Source: Acinetobacter piscicola (GTDB lineage: Bacteria; Pseudomonadota; Gammaproteobacteria; Pseudomonadales; Moraxellaceae). Taken from it: DNA of 64,000 bases. The translations under genes and the position numbers were made by a program. Positions within the stretch are counted from its first letter, which is position 1. Each line of letters opens with the position of its first letter. Below are positions 7,895-16,886 of this stretch, one piece after another. The stretch lies in the NCBI RefSeq assembly GCF_015218165.1, contig NZ_CP048659.1, forward strand, positions 496,001-560,000, in the 5' to 3' direction. The notes beneath the pieces are model-generated. The model was not told the DNA's origin, searched no databases, and worked only from the letters and a program-made list of their open reading frames with translations.

Positions 7895-9187
7895 TTACTG
7901 AGGAACTAATTCTTCAAAGACATCGCTTAAATCATCGTGGACTTTGAGTTGGATCAGGTTCCAATAATGTCCTGAAATTGTGCGATTGACCATGAGTGTA
8001 TCGGGTGAGGGCTTGAAAACATCCCAATATTTCAGTGATTTTTTCACCAGTTTCATGCCATCATGATGTGCTGAGTTTTCAGCAAAATCATAATGTGTAG
8101 TCAGTGGGCGTAATAAAACTTCTAACCATTCTTTATATAAATCTTCAGGAAATTTACCTTTTTCAGAAAGGGCATCCAAAGCGATTAATTCATTTTCAAT
8201 GGTGCTAATATCGGCTTTACGACCTGCACGCACTAAAGTTTTAAAATGGCTAATGATCTCTGTAGAAAGGGTTTTTACGCCACCAAAGTCATAAATAATC
8301 ACGCTACCATCGGCGCGGAAAGCAAAGTTACCAGGATGTGGGTCGCAGTGAAAACGTTTTAAAAAGAATATTTGCTGTCCCAATGCTCGAATTAAACGTT
8401 CACCGATTTCATTGCGAATCGCCAAGTCCCATGTACTTGCAGTTTCAATATTGTCGCCTTTTTCCATGCTCAGCGTCAGAATACGTCTACTTGAATATTC
8501 AGGATAAACATGAGGAATAATAATTTTGTTATCTAAGCTTTGATGGAATGTTTTAAAGACTTGTAAGTTCTGTGCCTCAATTTCATAGTTCAGTTCTTCA
8601 TGCAAACTGTCTTGAATTTCTTTAAATAAACGGTCTTGTAGTTTTTTATCGACTTTTAACACACCCATTAAGCGCAGCGCCAAACGGACTTGTTTTAAGT
8701 CACTTTCACAAGCCTCATCTACACCCGGATATTGCACTTTAACCACAACTTCTGTGCCATTCGGTAGGGTTGCTTTATGCACTTGCCCAATAGATGCAGC
8801 GGCAAAAGGTTGTTCTTCGAAACTTGTAAAGACTTGCTCTAAAGGTTTGCCTAATTCTTTTTCGACCTGTTTTTTGATGTCAGCAAAGGGCATGGCAGGG
8901 GCTTGGCGTTGCAGTTTTGCAATGGCTTTTGCCACTTCAGGTGGAAAAATATCTTTGTACTGTGAAGCGATTTGTCCAACTTTCATTACTGCACCTTTCA
9001 TTTCACCTAAGGTGTCAGCAATTTGTAAACCAATGTCTTGAAACAGTTTGCTGCGAGCTTCATTTTTTTGATCTTCATCAGCATTAAAGTTGCGAATGGA
9101 ATTGGACACAGTTTTGGTCGCAATACTTGCGGTCATCCCTGCAAGTTTCATAAAACGACGACCTGGTGTACTTGAATTTTTCGACAT
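7895..9187 (-). CDS. ABC1/AarF/UbiB-family atypical kinase
   Basis: 430 residues of a protein-kinase-like fold. Landmarks are the KxGQ motif (MKVGQIAS, about residues 66-73), the Ala-rich nucleotide loop AAASIGQVHKA (about 130-140) with the lysine in VVVKVQYPG, the catalytic HCDPHPGNF (about 281-289) and the DFG in YDFGGVK (about 299-305). UbiB-type members support ubiquinone biosynthesis or lipid handling through ATPase activity. This protein lacks the two C-terminal membrane helices of UbiB proper, so it is probably a soluble COG0661 paralogue. The ATG at 9187 is chosen; AAGGAT lies upstream. Confidence 0.85.
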   Translation of the reverse strand: MSKNSSTPGRRFMKLAGMTASIATKTVSNSIRNFNADEDQKNEARSKLFQDIGLQIADTLGEMKGAVMKVGQIASQYKDIFPPEVAKAIAKLQRQAPAMPFADIKKQVEKELGKPLEQVFTSFEEQPFAAASIGQVHKATLPNGTEVVVKVQYPGVDEACESDLKQVRLALRLMGVLKVDKKLQDRLFKEIQDSLHEELNYEIEAQNLQVFKTFHQSLDNKIIIPHVYPEYSSRRILTLSMEKGDNIETASTWDLAIRNEIGERLIRALGQQIFFLKRFHCDPHPGNFAFRADGSVIIYDFGGVKTLSTEIISHFKTLVRAGRKADISTIENELIALDALSEKGKFPEDLYKEWLEVLLRPLTTHYDFAENSAHHDGMKLVKKSLKYWDVFKPSPDTLMVNRTISGHYWNLIQLKVHDDLSDVFEELVPQ

Positions 9188-9385
9188 TCAGACAAATCCT
9201 TAAACTTTGATGAAGTTTTTTTCTCATTTTGATCATAGGCGACTATTCTTAAACTGCCTACTTTAAATTGTTAAGATATTGTTTCTACTTTGCTATTTTT
9301 CTAAAAGCAGCATTGCTTGGATTTTTCATTGTGTACGCCTTGTTTCGCGTTACAATGATTTTAGTTGAAAATGTGGTGAGTGACT

Positions 9386-9595
9386 ATGAAAGTTTATCGT
9401 TATTTAACAGGTCAGGATGATGTGAATTTTTGTGCCAGAGTCACCAAAGCACTGAATGAAGGCTATGAACTTTATGGTTCACCGACCATGACATTTAATG
9501 GTCAGAATGTGATTGTTGGGCAAGCCATTGTGAAAGAAGTGGGGGATGACAGTGAAGTTCCGCTAGGATTGAAGGATGCGATGGCAAAATTATAA
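9386..9595 (+). CDS. DUF1737 small protein
   Basis: 69 residues from the ATG at 9386. MKVYRYLTGQDD, NEGYELYGSPTMTFNG and a late GQAIVKE define the DUF1737 family, short proteins of unknown function often fused or adjacent to others. GGTGAG five bases upstream supports this start over the GTG at 9380. It is divergent from the ABC1 kinase gene and convergent with abeM. Confidence 0.8.
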   Translation: MKVYRYLTGQDDVNFCARVTKALNEGYELYGSPTMTFNGQNVIVGQAIVKEVGDDSEVPLGLKDAMAKL

Positions 9596-9638
9596 TTGCT
9601 ACCACATCCGACAACACAGAGTGAATCATATTACAAGT

Positions 9639-11000
9639 TTAATGGGTCTGCTGACTGAGTCTTTTATTATTCATAAACAAACGCATCAGCAATAACACAC
9701 AAGCGATACTTAAACCGACAATTAAGCCCGTCCATACACCTGCAGCACCCAATTCGGTATAACGTGCTAGATAAATTCCGACAGGGAAAGCAATCACCCA
9801 ATAGGCAAGCATCGTCACCCACATTGGACCTTTAGTGTCTTGCATGCCACGTAAACATCCTGCGGCACTGACTTGCCATGCATCCATCAGTTGATAGGCA
9901 ATTGCGAATAAAATTAAATACACTGCAATCTGAGCAACTTCATAATCAGAGGTGTAGACCGCCACAATTTCATTGCGCAGCAACCACATGAGTAACATGG
10001 TAATGAATGCAAATACTGTAGCAGTCAACATGCCGACTTTTTGTACCTTACGCATAGCCACCCAATTCTTTTCACCATAATAGGTTCCGATCCGAATCGT
10101 TAAGGCAAGTGCCAATGACATCGGAATCATAAATAATTGTGATGTCACCGAAATCGCAATCTGATGCGCTGCAATAGTGACCTCACCCAAAGTACTTAGA
10201 ACAATAGCCCCTGTACTGAAAATACTCACTTCAAAAAAGATCGCAAGTCCAATCGGGAAACCCAACTTTAAAATTCGTTTGATCAAAACAGGATTAATTT
10301 TTTCAAAATGCGTGAGTGGTTGAGTCTTTTGATAGCGTTTGGCTTTAAACACATAGATGGCTAAAACAATAAACATCAGCCACTGTAAAATGGCGGTAGC
10401 AAAACCACAGCCTGCACTGCCTAAGTGTGGAATGGGGCCAATGCCATACATAAAAATAAAATTCAGCGGAATCAGAACCACTAAAGCCATCAGACTGAGC
10501 AATGTAACAGGACGTGGATAACCTAATGCTTCTGAATAATTACGCAGCGCTGCATACATGGTGACAGCAGGCATACCAAAAGCAATGGCATGTAAAAACA
10601 GACTTGCTTTAGGCAATAATGAGTCAGGTACACCAAACAGCGGCAGCAATAAGGGCATGGCTTGTAAGATCAGCATGGCAATAATGCCGAGCACCAAAGC
10701 CACCCACAGGGATTGGCGCACGATACTCGGAATTTGTTCAGGTGTACGTGCGCCGTTGGCTTCAGCCACCAAAGGTGTGGTTGCAATCATGATGCCACTG
10801 AACAGCAACATGATTGGAATCCACAAGCCGACACCGACAGCAATCGCGGCGAGGTCTTCGGCAGACATATGTCCTGCCATAATGGTGTCAATCAGTCCGA
10901 AACCTGCGTAGGCAAACTGAGTGACCAAAATCGGAAGCATCAAGTGAAACAGTTGCTTTAATTCAAAGCGGGTAGTTGTGGCTTTTATGGATTCAGACAC
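9639..11000 (-). CDS. abeM: MATE-family multidrug efflux pump AbeM
   Basis: 453 residues with twelve predicted transmembrane segments. The sequence follows A. baumannii AbeM, as I remember it, almost throughout: ELKQLFHLMLPIL at the start, FGLIDTIMAGH, AAHQIAISVTSQLFMIP and CLRGMQDTKGPMW. AbeM exports fluoroquinolones, dyes and other cations using the proton gradient. It lies 40 bp downstream of the DUF606 exporter gene on the same strand, so both are likely read together. No regulator is adjacent. Confidence 0.93.
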   Translation of the reverse strand: MSESIKATTTRFELKQLFHLMLPILVTQFAYAGFGLIDTIMAGHMSAEDLAAIAVGVGLWIPIMLLFSGIMIATTPLVAEANGARTPEQIPSIVRQSLWVALVLGIIAMLILQAMPLLLPLFGVPDSLLPKASLFLHAIAFGMPAVTMYAALRNYSEALGYPRPVTLLSLMALVVLIPLNFIFMYGIGPIPHLGSAGCGFATAILQWLMFIVLAIYVFKAKRYQKTQPLTHFEKINPVLIKRILKLGFPIGLAIFFEVSIFSTGAIVLSTLGEVTIAAHQIAISVTSQLFMIPMSLALALTIRIGTYYGEKNWVAMRKVQKVGMLTATVFAFITMLLMWLLRNEIVAVYTSDYEVAQIAVYLILFAIAYQLMDAWQVSAAGCLRGMQDTKGPMWVTMLAYWVIAFPVGIYLARYTELGAAGVWTGLIVGLSIACVLLLMRLFMNNKRLSQQTH

Positions 11001-11040
11001 AGAAATTACTCGTTTTAAATGTGCTTAGAATAAAAAACGG

Positions 11041-11502
11041 TTAGCGTTGTAGAGTGAGAAGCACACCAATAAAAATCACCACGCCACCTAAAAGACGTTG
11101 CCAATTGAGTTGTGTTTTTTCGACGCCGAGTAAACCAAATTGATCAAACACCATCGACATCAAAATTTGCCCAAAAATAATCAGACCAAACAAGGTTAAA
11201 AAGCCGAGTTTGGGCGCGGTATAAATGCTGATACTGATGGCATACACACCTAGACATCCACCCAGCCATAAATACCACGGAATTTGCCCCAAATTTTGCA
11301 ATGTGGGTTTGGGCGCAGACTGAAAAAACACAAAAATAGCGAGGACTATTGTACCAACTAAAAAGGACAAAAGGGCAGCTTGAATCGGGGAGTGTAAATA
11401 TTCTCGTACTTGTGAATTCAGTGCAGTTTGAAAGGTCATGGCAATGCCAATGCCCATCGCAAGAGGCAATAATAAAAGCATTTGGCTCGAGAGCTTCATC
11501 AT
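11041..11502 (-). CDS. DMT-superfamily DUF606 (YdcZ-like) transporter
   Basis: A 153-residue hydrophobic protein with five predicted helices. The order is characteristic of DUF606 half-size transporters: GIGIAMTFQTALNSQ early, YLWLGGCLGV in the middle, APKLGFLTLFG and a final GGVVIFIGVLL. Two copies usually make a functional pore, either as homodimer or heterodimer. Only one is present here. Substrate unknown. An alternative start is the second Met. It is upstream of abeM in the same orientation. Confidence 0.82.
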   Translation of the reverse strand: MMKLSSQMLLLLPLAMGIGIAMTFQTALNSQVREYLHSPIQAALLSFLVGTIVLAIFVFFQSAPKPTLQNLGQIPWYLWLGGCLGVYAISISIYTAPKLGFLTLFGLIIFGQILMSMVFDQFGLLGVEKTQLNWQRLLGGVVIFIGVLLTLQR

Positions 11503-11678
11503 ATTTTTATTGTCTGTGTTCCCTGTCTGAATTTTAGTCTAATGCAAAGTTAAGCAATGTGCGAATGATAGATACAGTCTAATAGTAAAAAATCAGTGGA
11601 AGCAGTGGTCTAAAATCAGTGGTGTTCTAAAAAAGTATGCTAACTTGATCATCAAAGAAATGAGTAGAATATTATTCT

Positions 11679-11832
11679 GCACTGCCTCATTGATATTACA
11701 AAGTTCGAATTTTTTTGCGTAGGCGATGCCTTACTTTTTAGGGATAAAAAGTAACAAAAATCCCTTGTTGGACAAAGGGGATATCCATATCACCCTTGCC
11801 CAACGGCGACATCCATGTCGCCTGCGATAGCA
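11679..11832. repeat. Intergenic repeat element, copy 1
   Basis: This stretch of about 154 bp recurs at 38710-38867. It opens with GCACTGCCT and contains TTACTTTTT/AAAAAGTAA arms (11731-11754). A segment with CCCTTGCCCAAC leads into the perfect palindrome GGCGACAT-CC-ATGTCGCC (11805-11822), and GCGATAGCA closes it. The element lies in the 518-bp gap between the DUF606 gene and hemW. The rest of that gap shows nothing I recognise. Confidence 0.75.
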
Positions 11833-12020
11833 CCGCATCGTTAAGTTCTAATTTTGGAGTGTGGTGTAAAATATGATCAATTTCCATGTTGTAGTGCTCT
11901 TTTCATTATTTTCTGAAATTATAAAGATCTTAGCTGAAAAATCATTTTCATTTGTCTGATTTGAATCACTCTGACTCATGCTAAAATTCACCATTCTCCA
12001 AATTTTTCTGAGCTTCTTCC

Positions 12021-13172
12021 TTGGCTGATTTAAATCCTCAAAATATTCCACTTTCTCTCTATATTCATATGCCGTGGTGCGTGCGTAAATGTCCTTATTG
12101 TGACTTTAACTCGCATGCCGTGCCTGATGGAAAATTGTCTTTAGATTTGGAACAGGAATATTTACAGGCATTGGTTGAGGACTTTAAAACACAAATTGAT
12201 TTTGCGCAGGGACGTGAAATTCATAGTGTATTTATTGGTGGAGGTACGCCCTCACTGATTTCAGCGCAGGGTTATCAATGGTTATTTACCCAATTAAAAG
12301 CTCTGATTCCATTTCAACAAGGCTGTGAAATTACGTTGGAAGCCAATCCCGGCACGGTGGAGCATGATCCATTTGCAGATTATCTGGATGTAGGCATTAA
12401 CCGTTTATCGATAGGGGTACAAAGTTTTAATACCGAGCATTTAAAAAAATTGGGACGTATTCACTCCAATGATGATGCGATTTTGGCGATTCAACATGCC
12501 AAACAAGCAGGCTTTGAACGTGTCAATGTAGATTTGATGCATGGCTTGCCTGAACAGACTTTAGAACAAGCGTTAAATGATCTAAAACTTGCGGTGGAAA
12601 GTGGTGCAACGCATATTTCTTGGTATCAATTGACCATTGAACCCAATACCGTATTTTTCCGTACACAGCCGATTTTACCTGTCGATGATGTGTTGGAAGA
12701 TATTCAGGAACAGGGCGAAGCGTACTTAAAAGCCAATGGATTTATCAACTATGAAGTGTCGGCTTGGCGTAAAGAACAACCTTCTGCACATAATCTGAAT
12801 TATTGGCAATTTGGCGATTATTTGGCAATCGGGGCAGGGGCGCATGGCAAAGTGACTCAAGCGGATGGTGTATATCGTTTTCAGAAAACCCGCTTACCGA
12901 AAGACTATTTAGCCAAAGTGCCTGCGGAAAATTTGCAATTTAAACGTATTGAAAATGAAGATATGCCTTTTGAATTTATGATGAATGCACTGCGTTTGAT
13001 GGATGGCGTAAAAGCAGATTTATATGCAGAACGTACAGGTTTGGATTTAAAAGATTTAGAGATTTTAGATTCTTTAAAACAGCGTCAGTTGATGGTGAAT
13101 GATCCTGATATTTTAAATTGTACCAACAAAGGACATTTATTTTTAAATTCAGTTTTAGAAGCGTTTCTTTAA
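12021..13172 (+). CDS. hemW: Radical SAM haem chaperone HemW
   Basis: 383 residues. The radical SAM cluster motif is MPWCVRKCPYCDF (about residues 17-29), followed by GGGTPS (about 74-79) and the HemW-type IHxPWC context rather than true HemN. HemW binds haem and delivers it to respiratory enzymes. It is often misnamed coproporphyrinogen oxidase. The only usable start before the cluster is TTG at 12021, since an in-frame TGA lies at 12009. GAG eight bases upstream is the only hint of a Shine-Dalgarno. No terminator separates it from the following small gene. Confidence 0.9.
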   Translation: MADLNPQNIPLSLYIHMPWCVRKCPYCDFNSHAVPDGKLSLDLEQEYLQALVEDFKTQIDFAQGREIHSVFIGGGTPSLISAQGYQWLFTQLKALIPFQQGCEITLEANPGTVEHDPFADYLDVGINRLSIGVQSFNTEHLKKLGRIHSNDDAILAIQHAKQAGFERVNVDLMHGLPEQTLEQALNDLKLAVESGATHISWYQLTIEPNTVFFRTQPILPVDDVLEDIQEQGEAYLKANGFINYEVSAWRKEQPSAHNLNYWQFGDYLAIGAGAHGKVTQADGVYRFQKTRLPKDYLAKVPAENLQFKRIENEDMPFEFMMNALRLMDGVKADLYAERTGLDLKDLEILDSLKQRQLMVNDPDILNCTNKGHLFLNSVLEAFL

Positions 13173-13195
13173 TAAATCGGTATTGGAGAAAATAA

Positions 13196-13522
13196 ATGAT
13201 GCAATTAATAGAAATAGAGCCACATCGTTGGGAGTTGTATAAAGATGATGCGAGGATGTATCTCAACGTTATTATCGATTTGAGAGTAGCAGAATATGAA
13301 AAGACGATTGTTTTGGATGAAGAGGCGATTCAAAGTTATTTAAAAAATGGTCGAGCTTTTATTGATGCATTGGCAAAGAGAATTGAAAGCAGTCAACATC
13401 GAAAAGATTATGAAAGATTTTATTCGTATGCTAATGTTAGCAAAGAACAAAAGAAAGAAATGTCAGATGCATTTCAATGTTGGATAGCAACATTGGATGA
13501 GCCATATTCTCCGTATGTTTAA
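13196..13522 (+). CDS. Hypothetical protein, 108 residues
   Basis: Not recognised. A soluble, charged protein of mixed structure with a Lys/Glu-rich middle (RIESSQHRKDYERFYSYANVSKEQKKEM, about residues 63-90) and no signal peptide or cysteine cluster. GGAGAAAATAA precedes the start, a good ribosome binding site. It begins 23 bp after hemW and its stop codon overlaps a longer reading of the next gene, suggesting a small operon. Confidence 0.65.
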   Translation: MMQLIEIEPHRWELYKDDARMYLNVIIDLRVAEYEKTIVLDEEAIQSYLKNGRAFIDALAKRIESSQHRKDYERFYSYANVSKEQKKEMSDAFQCWIATLDEPYSPYV

Positions 13523-13566
13523 TGTATAAACAACGATATAAATGCTGTTTGACTAGGAATATAACA

Positions 13567-14049
13567 ATGAAAAAAATATTGATTGCATTGTTATTCTCAT
13601 TGATGGGAATGACATTGAGCTATGCTAAAAGTAATGTCCCTCAATTTAAGGATTATCCTGTTCAACCTTATACGGGTAAAACTGCACAATTGGATATGAG
13701 GGATGAAAGTGCCCGAATGTTTCGCACTCGTTTACGTGATGCATTAAAAGAAAAGCCAAATTTTGCAGGTGAATATGTCATTACCATGTGGGGTTGTGGT
13801 GCGAGCTGCCGTAGTTATGCCTTTATCAATAAACGGACAGGAAAGTTGCTGGAGGGCGGTTTTGGTGGTGAGGGAAGTCAGGAAGATGTGATCGACTCAC
13901 GGGCAAACAGCCGTCTATTGGTCACTCAAGAAGAACATAATAATGAAAATTGGGAAGTGGAGAGTATCACCACTCGATTTTATCTCTTTGAACATAATAA
14001 ATTTAAACTATTAAAAACAGTGAAAGAACCTGCGCCGAAAGATGACTAA
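13567..14049 (+). CDS. Secreted hypothetical protein, 160 residues
   Basis: Starts with a clear Sec signal peptide (MKKILIALLFSLMGMTLSYA), predicted to be cut after about residue 20. The mature part has a conserved-looking core: FAGEYVITMWGCGASCRSYAF (about residues 66-86) with two cysteines that could form a disulfide. It resembles small periplasmic proteins seen in many proteobacteria, with no known role. The frame is open from 13522, but the ATG at 13567 immediately precedes the signal sequence. Confidence 0.7.
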   Translation: MKKILIALLFSLMGMTLSYAKSNVPQFKDYPVQPYTGKTAQLDMRDESARMFRTRLRDALKEKPNFAGEYVITMWGCGASCRSYAFINKRTGKLLEGGFGGEGSQEDVIDSRANSRLLVTQEEHNNENWEVESITTRFYLFEHNKFKLLKTVKEPAPKDD

Positions 14050-14097
14050 TTTTTAGTAGGTAACTTATGATGATGTAATTATATTTATTTGGTTTAA

Positions 14098-14105
14098 TAA
14101 AATTA
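14098..14105. repeat. Left target-site duplication of the IS982-family element
   Basis: TAAAATTA directly before the left inverted repeat; the same eight bases follow the right end at 15087-15094. Confidence 0.7.
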
Positions 14106-15086
14106 ACCTGAGTTCGATGAAATCTACTTAGCCTTTTAACATATTTTGGAAAGTTGGCTTATTGGGGTTCAAACAATAAGCCACTACAGCAGCCATGATA
14201 TTCACCATGAAGTTATTTACCGAACGATGACGTGAATGTTCAAGTTGATGTAAATTTTTTAATTGATCATTCACTGTTTCGATCAATCCTCTTCTGCAAA
14301 GTAATTGTTTTTCTTCTTCTGTTTGGATAGGTTTGTTTTTCATATTCCGACGTGATGGGGTCAATATTTTCAGTCCTCTTGCTGCTAAAGCTTCGGCTTT
14401 TGCTTTGCTCAAATAGCCTTTGTCTCCGAGTAGGATCCCTTTTAATTCTTGAGTTAAAGAATCTAATATAGCAACATCATGAACATTTCCCGATGTGAGT
14501 TTGAGGTTAATAATTTCACCCAAATTATTGATAACTAAATGTAATTTAAAACCATAAAACCAAGCCGTACTACTTTTTCCACGACCGGCCAAACCTTTAA
14601 ATACACGATGCCTTTTAATCCGAAGATTATGGCAAACCACCAATTTAGTGGAGTCAATGATACTGATTCCCGTATCTTTTCCTTTTACTTGATGGAAGAA
14701 ACTACTCAGAGCTTGCAAACAACGGGGCATGATTTCAATAAATCGGTTGTAGCTAAGCAGTTTAGGAAAAGCAGATTTCCAGAATGGAACGATCATTTGG
14801 CAATAAAAATATTTGAAGAATCTAAACCCAGATTGATGAAATAAAATGACAATGGTCATTGCTTCAGACAAGCTTAAAGCTGACTTTTTCAACCTAGATT
14901 TTTGATCAGAAATTAAAGCTTTCTCTAAAGATTCATTAAATTTTTTGCAGAAATCATCCAAAATACAAAATAATTCGGTAATATGATCCATTGAAAAGCC
15001 TTGTTTTATAACATTTTGTCTTGAGAACCAATATGTTACAAATACAGGGCTTTTTTTTATACTCTTTTTTTATATCGAACTCAGGT
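14106..15086 (-). mobile_element. IS982-family insertion sequence, 981 bp, apparently intact
   Basis: The ends are perfect inverted repeats starting ACCTGAGTTCGAT (left) and reading ATCGAACTCAGGT (right), flanked by 8-bp direct repeats TAAAATTA. One transposase gene fills the interior. Both ends, the duplication and the reading frame are intact, so the copy looks recent and could be mobile. Confidence 0.88.
14128..14991 (-). CDS. IS982-family transposase
   Basis: 287 residues. The catalytic-domain landmarks of IS982 DDE transposases are visible: ISIIDSTKLVVCH (first Asp, about residue 112), the central LLGDKGYLSK (about 192) and the late RRGLIETVNDQLKNLH (Glu, about 239). The N-terminal 90 residues are helical and probably bind the inverted repeats. 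There is no frameshift or internal stop. It is encoded opposite to the flanking host genes. Confidence 0.9.
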   Translation of the reverse strand: MDHITELFCILDDFCKKFNESLEKALISDQKSRLKKSALSLSEAMTIVILFHQSGFRFFKYFYCQMIVPFWKSAFPKLLSYNRFIEIMPRCLQALSSFFHQVKGKDTGISIIDSTKLVVCHNLRIKRHRVFKGLAGRGKSSTAWFYGFKLHLVINNLGEIINLKLTSGNVHDVAILDSLTQELKGILLGDKGYLSKAKAEALAARGLKILTPSRRNMKNKPIQTEEEKQLLCRRGLIETVNDQLKNLHQLEHSRHRSVNNFMVNIMAAVVAYCLNPNKPTFQNMLKG

Positions 15087-15186
15087 TAAAATTATTTAGT
15101 TGTGTTAGTTTTTAGGGTAATGCTCCCGAAAATTAAACGAGTTTAAAAGTAGAAAATCGACTAGTCTTTGAACAAGGAGATTTTCC

Positions 15187-15453
15187 ATGAAAACATCTAA
15201 ATATTCAGATAGCTTAATCATGAGCATTTTAAAACAAGCTGAAGCAGGAACACCCGTGCCTAACCTTTGTCGTGAGCATGGGATGAGTACAGCAACTTTC
15301 TACAAGTGGAAGTCCAAATATAGTGGTATGGATTTATCACTTATGACTCGGCTAAAAGAACTCGAAGCTGAAAATGCACGTTTAAAACGAATGTACGCTG
15401 ATGAGCGCCTTAAATCAGATGTACTGCAAGATGCATTATCAAAAAAGTTTTAA
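15187..15453 (+). CDS. IS3-family transposase OrfA
   Basis: 88 residues. A helix-turn-helix (residues 7-45, with [19 protein letters not shown]) is followed by a leucine-zipper-like coiled coil ([18 protein letters not shown], about 53-70). These bind the inverted repeats and dimerise. AAGGAG precedes the start. The heptamer A AAA AAG at 15441-15447 sits just before the stop and is the expected -1 frameshift site that fuses OrfA to OrfB. Confidence 0.9.
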   Translation: MKTSKYSDSLIMSILKQAEAGTPVPNLCREHGMSTATFYKWKSKYSGMDLSLMTRLKELEAENARLKRMYADERLKSDVLQDALSKKF

Positions 15454-16262
15454 GGCCACAACAGCGCAAATCACTTGCTCAGCAGGCGACTGAGCAATTT
15501 AATATTTCAGTCACTATGGCCTGTTTAATCTTCAATGTGAGTCAAACCTGCTATCGCTATAAGACCTGTTTGGATGATGAGAATCAGCAGATCGCACATT
15601 GGTTAATTCAGCTGACGAATGATCATAAAACATGGGGCTTTAAGCTTTGCTTCCTGTATTTACGTAATGTTAAGCAATATAAATGGAACCATAAGCGAGT
15701 TTACCGAATATACAAGGAACTTGAACTGAATTTAAGAATCAAACCAAACAAGCGCATAAAGCGTGAAATCCCTGAGAGGCTTGCTGTACCTGTTGTTCAG
15801 AATGAATCATGGTCGATGGATTTTATGTATGATCAATTGAGTGATGGGCGCAGTTATCGTGTCCATAATGTCATTGATGACTATAATCGTGAGTCTTTAA
15901 TCATGGTGGTGGATTTTTCACTACCAGCTCAAAGAGTTCTGAGAGACCTAGATCAACTGATTGCATGGCGAGGAAAGCCCAAGCGTATTCGATCCGATAA
16001 CGGCCCAGAATATGTGAGTGATTTAATGGATCAGTGGTGTAAAAAGCATGAGATTGAGCATGTTTTTACCCAACCTGGCAATCCACAGCAGAATGCCTAT
16101 GTTGAGCGTTTTAATCGAACAGTGCGTTATGAATGTTTAAATCAGCATTTATTTGACAATATTGAGGAGGTACAAAACTATACAACTGCGTGGCAGTACT
16201 TTTATAATCATGAAAGACCACATATGGCAATTGATGGCAGACCACCTAACTTTAAACGATAA
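15447..16262 (+). CDS. IS3-family transposase OrfB (made as OrfAB by -1 frameshift)
   Basis: About 271 residues in the -1 frame from the slippery site. A free-standing ATG is at 15516. The integrase-type rve domain shows the DDE triad: SWSMDFMYD (Asp), RSDNGPEY (Asp) and [10 protein letters not shown] (Glu). An HTH_21-like segment ([15 protein letters not shown]) precedes it. No stop interrupts the domain, so OrfAB should be functional. Confidence 0.9.
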   Translation, partial: VLRPQQRKSLAQQATEQFNISVTMACLIFNVSQTCYRYKTCLDDENQQIAHWLIQLTNDHKTWGFKLCFLYLRNVKQYKWNHKRVYRIYKELELNLRIKPNKRIKREIPERLAVPVVQNESWSMDFMYDQLSDGRSYRVHNVIDDYNRESLIMVVDFSLPAQRVLRDLDQLIAWRGKPKRIRSDNGPEYVSDLMDQWCKKHEIEHVFTQPGNPQQNAYVERFNRTVRYECLNQHLFDNIEEVQNYTTAWQYFYNHERPHMAIDGRPPNFKR

Positions 16263-16335
16263 CAAGGGCTTGGAGTTTTCTAATTTTGACCTCAGTTAAT
16301 AATGGGGGTATTACCTTAGAAGAAGAGGAATAAGC

Positions 16336-16785
16336 GTGAAAAAAAATATTGTTAGTGTTTTTTTTATATTGCCGTTTATATCTGTTTTTGCTCAAGCACA
16401 AACATTTAAATTAATAGGGGTTGGTCAAGATTATGAAGAGCCGTTATACAGTGGGGAAGCAATTCTTATTGGGCAATATTCTAGAAATTATGAGGATTAT
16501 ACAGTTATGGGTATAGAAAACCCTGTCTGTTTTAATCTTTCACTCAAACAGCTTAAGGCTGCGCCATCTCCTGTAAGTGCCAACTTTTGTTTTAAAAATT
16601 CTAGAGAGGCTCATAAGATACTTAATTTACCAATAAATGGTAAAAAAGGTTGTTTATATGAAGGAAATGCAAAGATCAAAATAAAAAACTTTTCATTATA
16701 TTCTTCTATAGATCCTTCAGTACTAGATATTACCTATTTGGTTTCCGCTAGTGAAGTAAGTAAACCTAAAATAACTTGTGATTAA
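16336..16785 (+). CDS. Secreted hypothetical protein, 149 residues
   Basis: Begins with GTG after a GAGGAAT Shine-Dalgarno and encodes a signal peptide (hydrophobic residues 5-19, likely cleavage after AQA). The mature part has four cysteines that could pair (about residues 65, 81, 104 and 148) and no family I recognise. The ribosome binding site lies 10 bp outside the IS3 right end, so the two insertions have separated this gene from whatever promoter lay upstream. Transcription may now depend on an IS-borne outward promoter. Confidence 0.6.
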   Translation: MKKNIVSVFFILPFISVFAQAQTFKLIGVGQDYEEPLYSGEAILIGQYSRNYEDYTVMGIENPVCFNLSLKQLKAAPSPVSANFCFKNSREAHKILNLPINGKKGCLYEGNAKIKIKNFSLYSSIDPSVLDITYLVSASEVSKPKITCD

Positions 16786-16835
16786 AGATAATTTTGCAAT
16801 AGTTTGAATTTTAAATTTCGATGAATACTGAATGA

Positions 16836-16863
16836 GAAAAAAAAGACCGCCGAAGCGGTCTTT
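16836..16863. terminator. Bidirectional terminator
   Basis: AAAGACCGC-CGAA-GCGGTCTTT is a GC-rich stem with a stable tetraloop and an A run on the left (T run on the minus strand). It serves the acyl-CoA dehydrogenase gene from the right and probably the secreted-protein gene from the left. Confidence 0.88.
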
Positions 16864-16886
16864 AAAATTTTCAAATGACTGAAAGT

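Larger units (their letters stand above)
15116..16315 (+). mobile_element. IS3-family insertion sequence, 1200 bp, apparently intact
   Basis: The outer ends are imperfect inverted repeats: GGTAATGCTCCC at the left and GGGGGTATTACC at the right. They are flanked by 4-bp direct repeats TTAG (15112-15115 and 16316-16319). Two overlapping frames give orfA and orfB joined by a slippery heptamer. The subgroup is probably IS51/IS407-like. The element lies 29 bp from the IS982 element in the same intergenic region. Confidence 0.82.
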
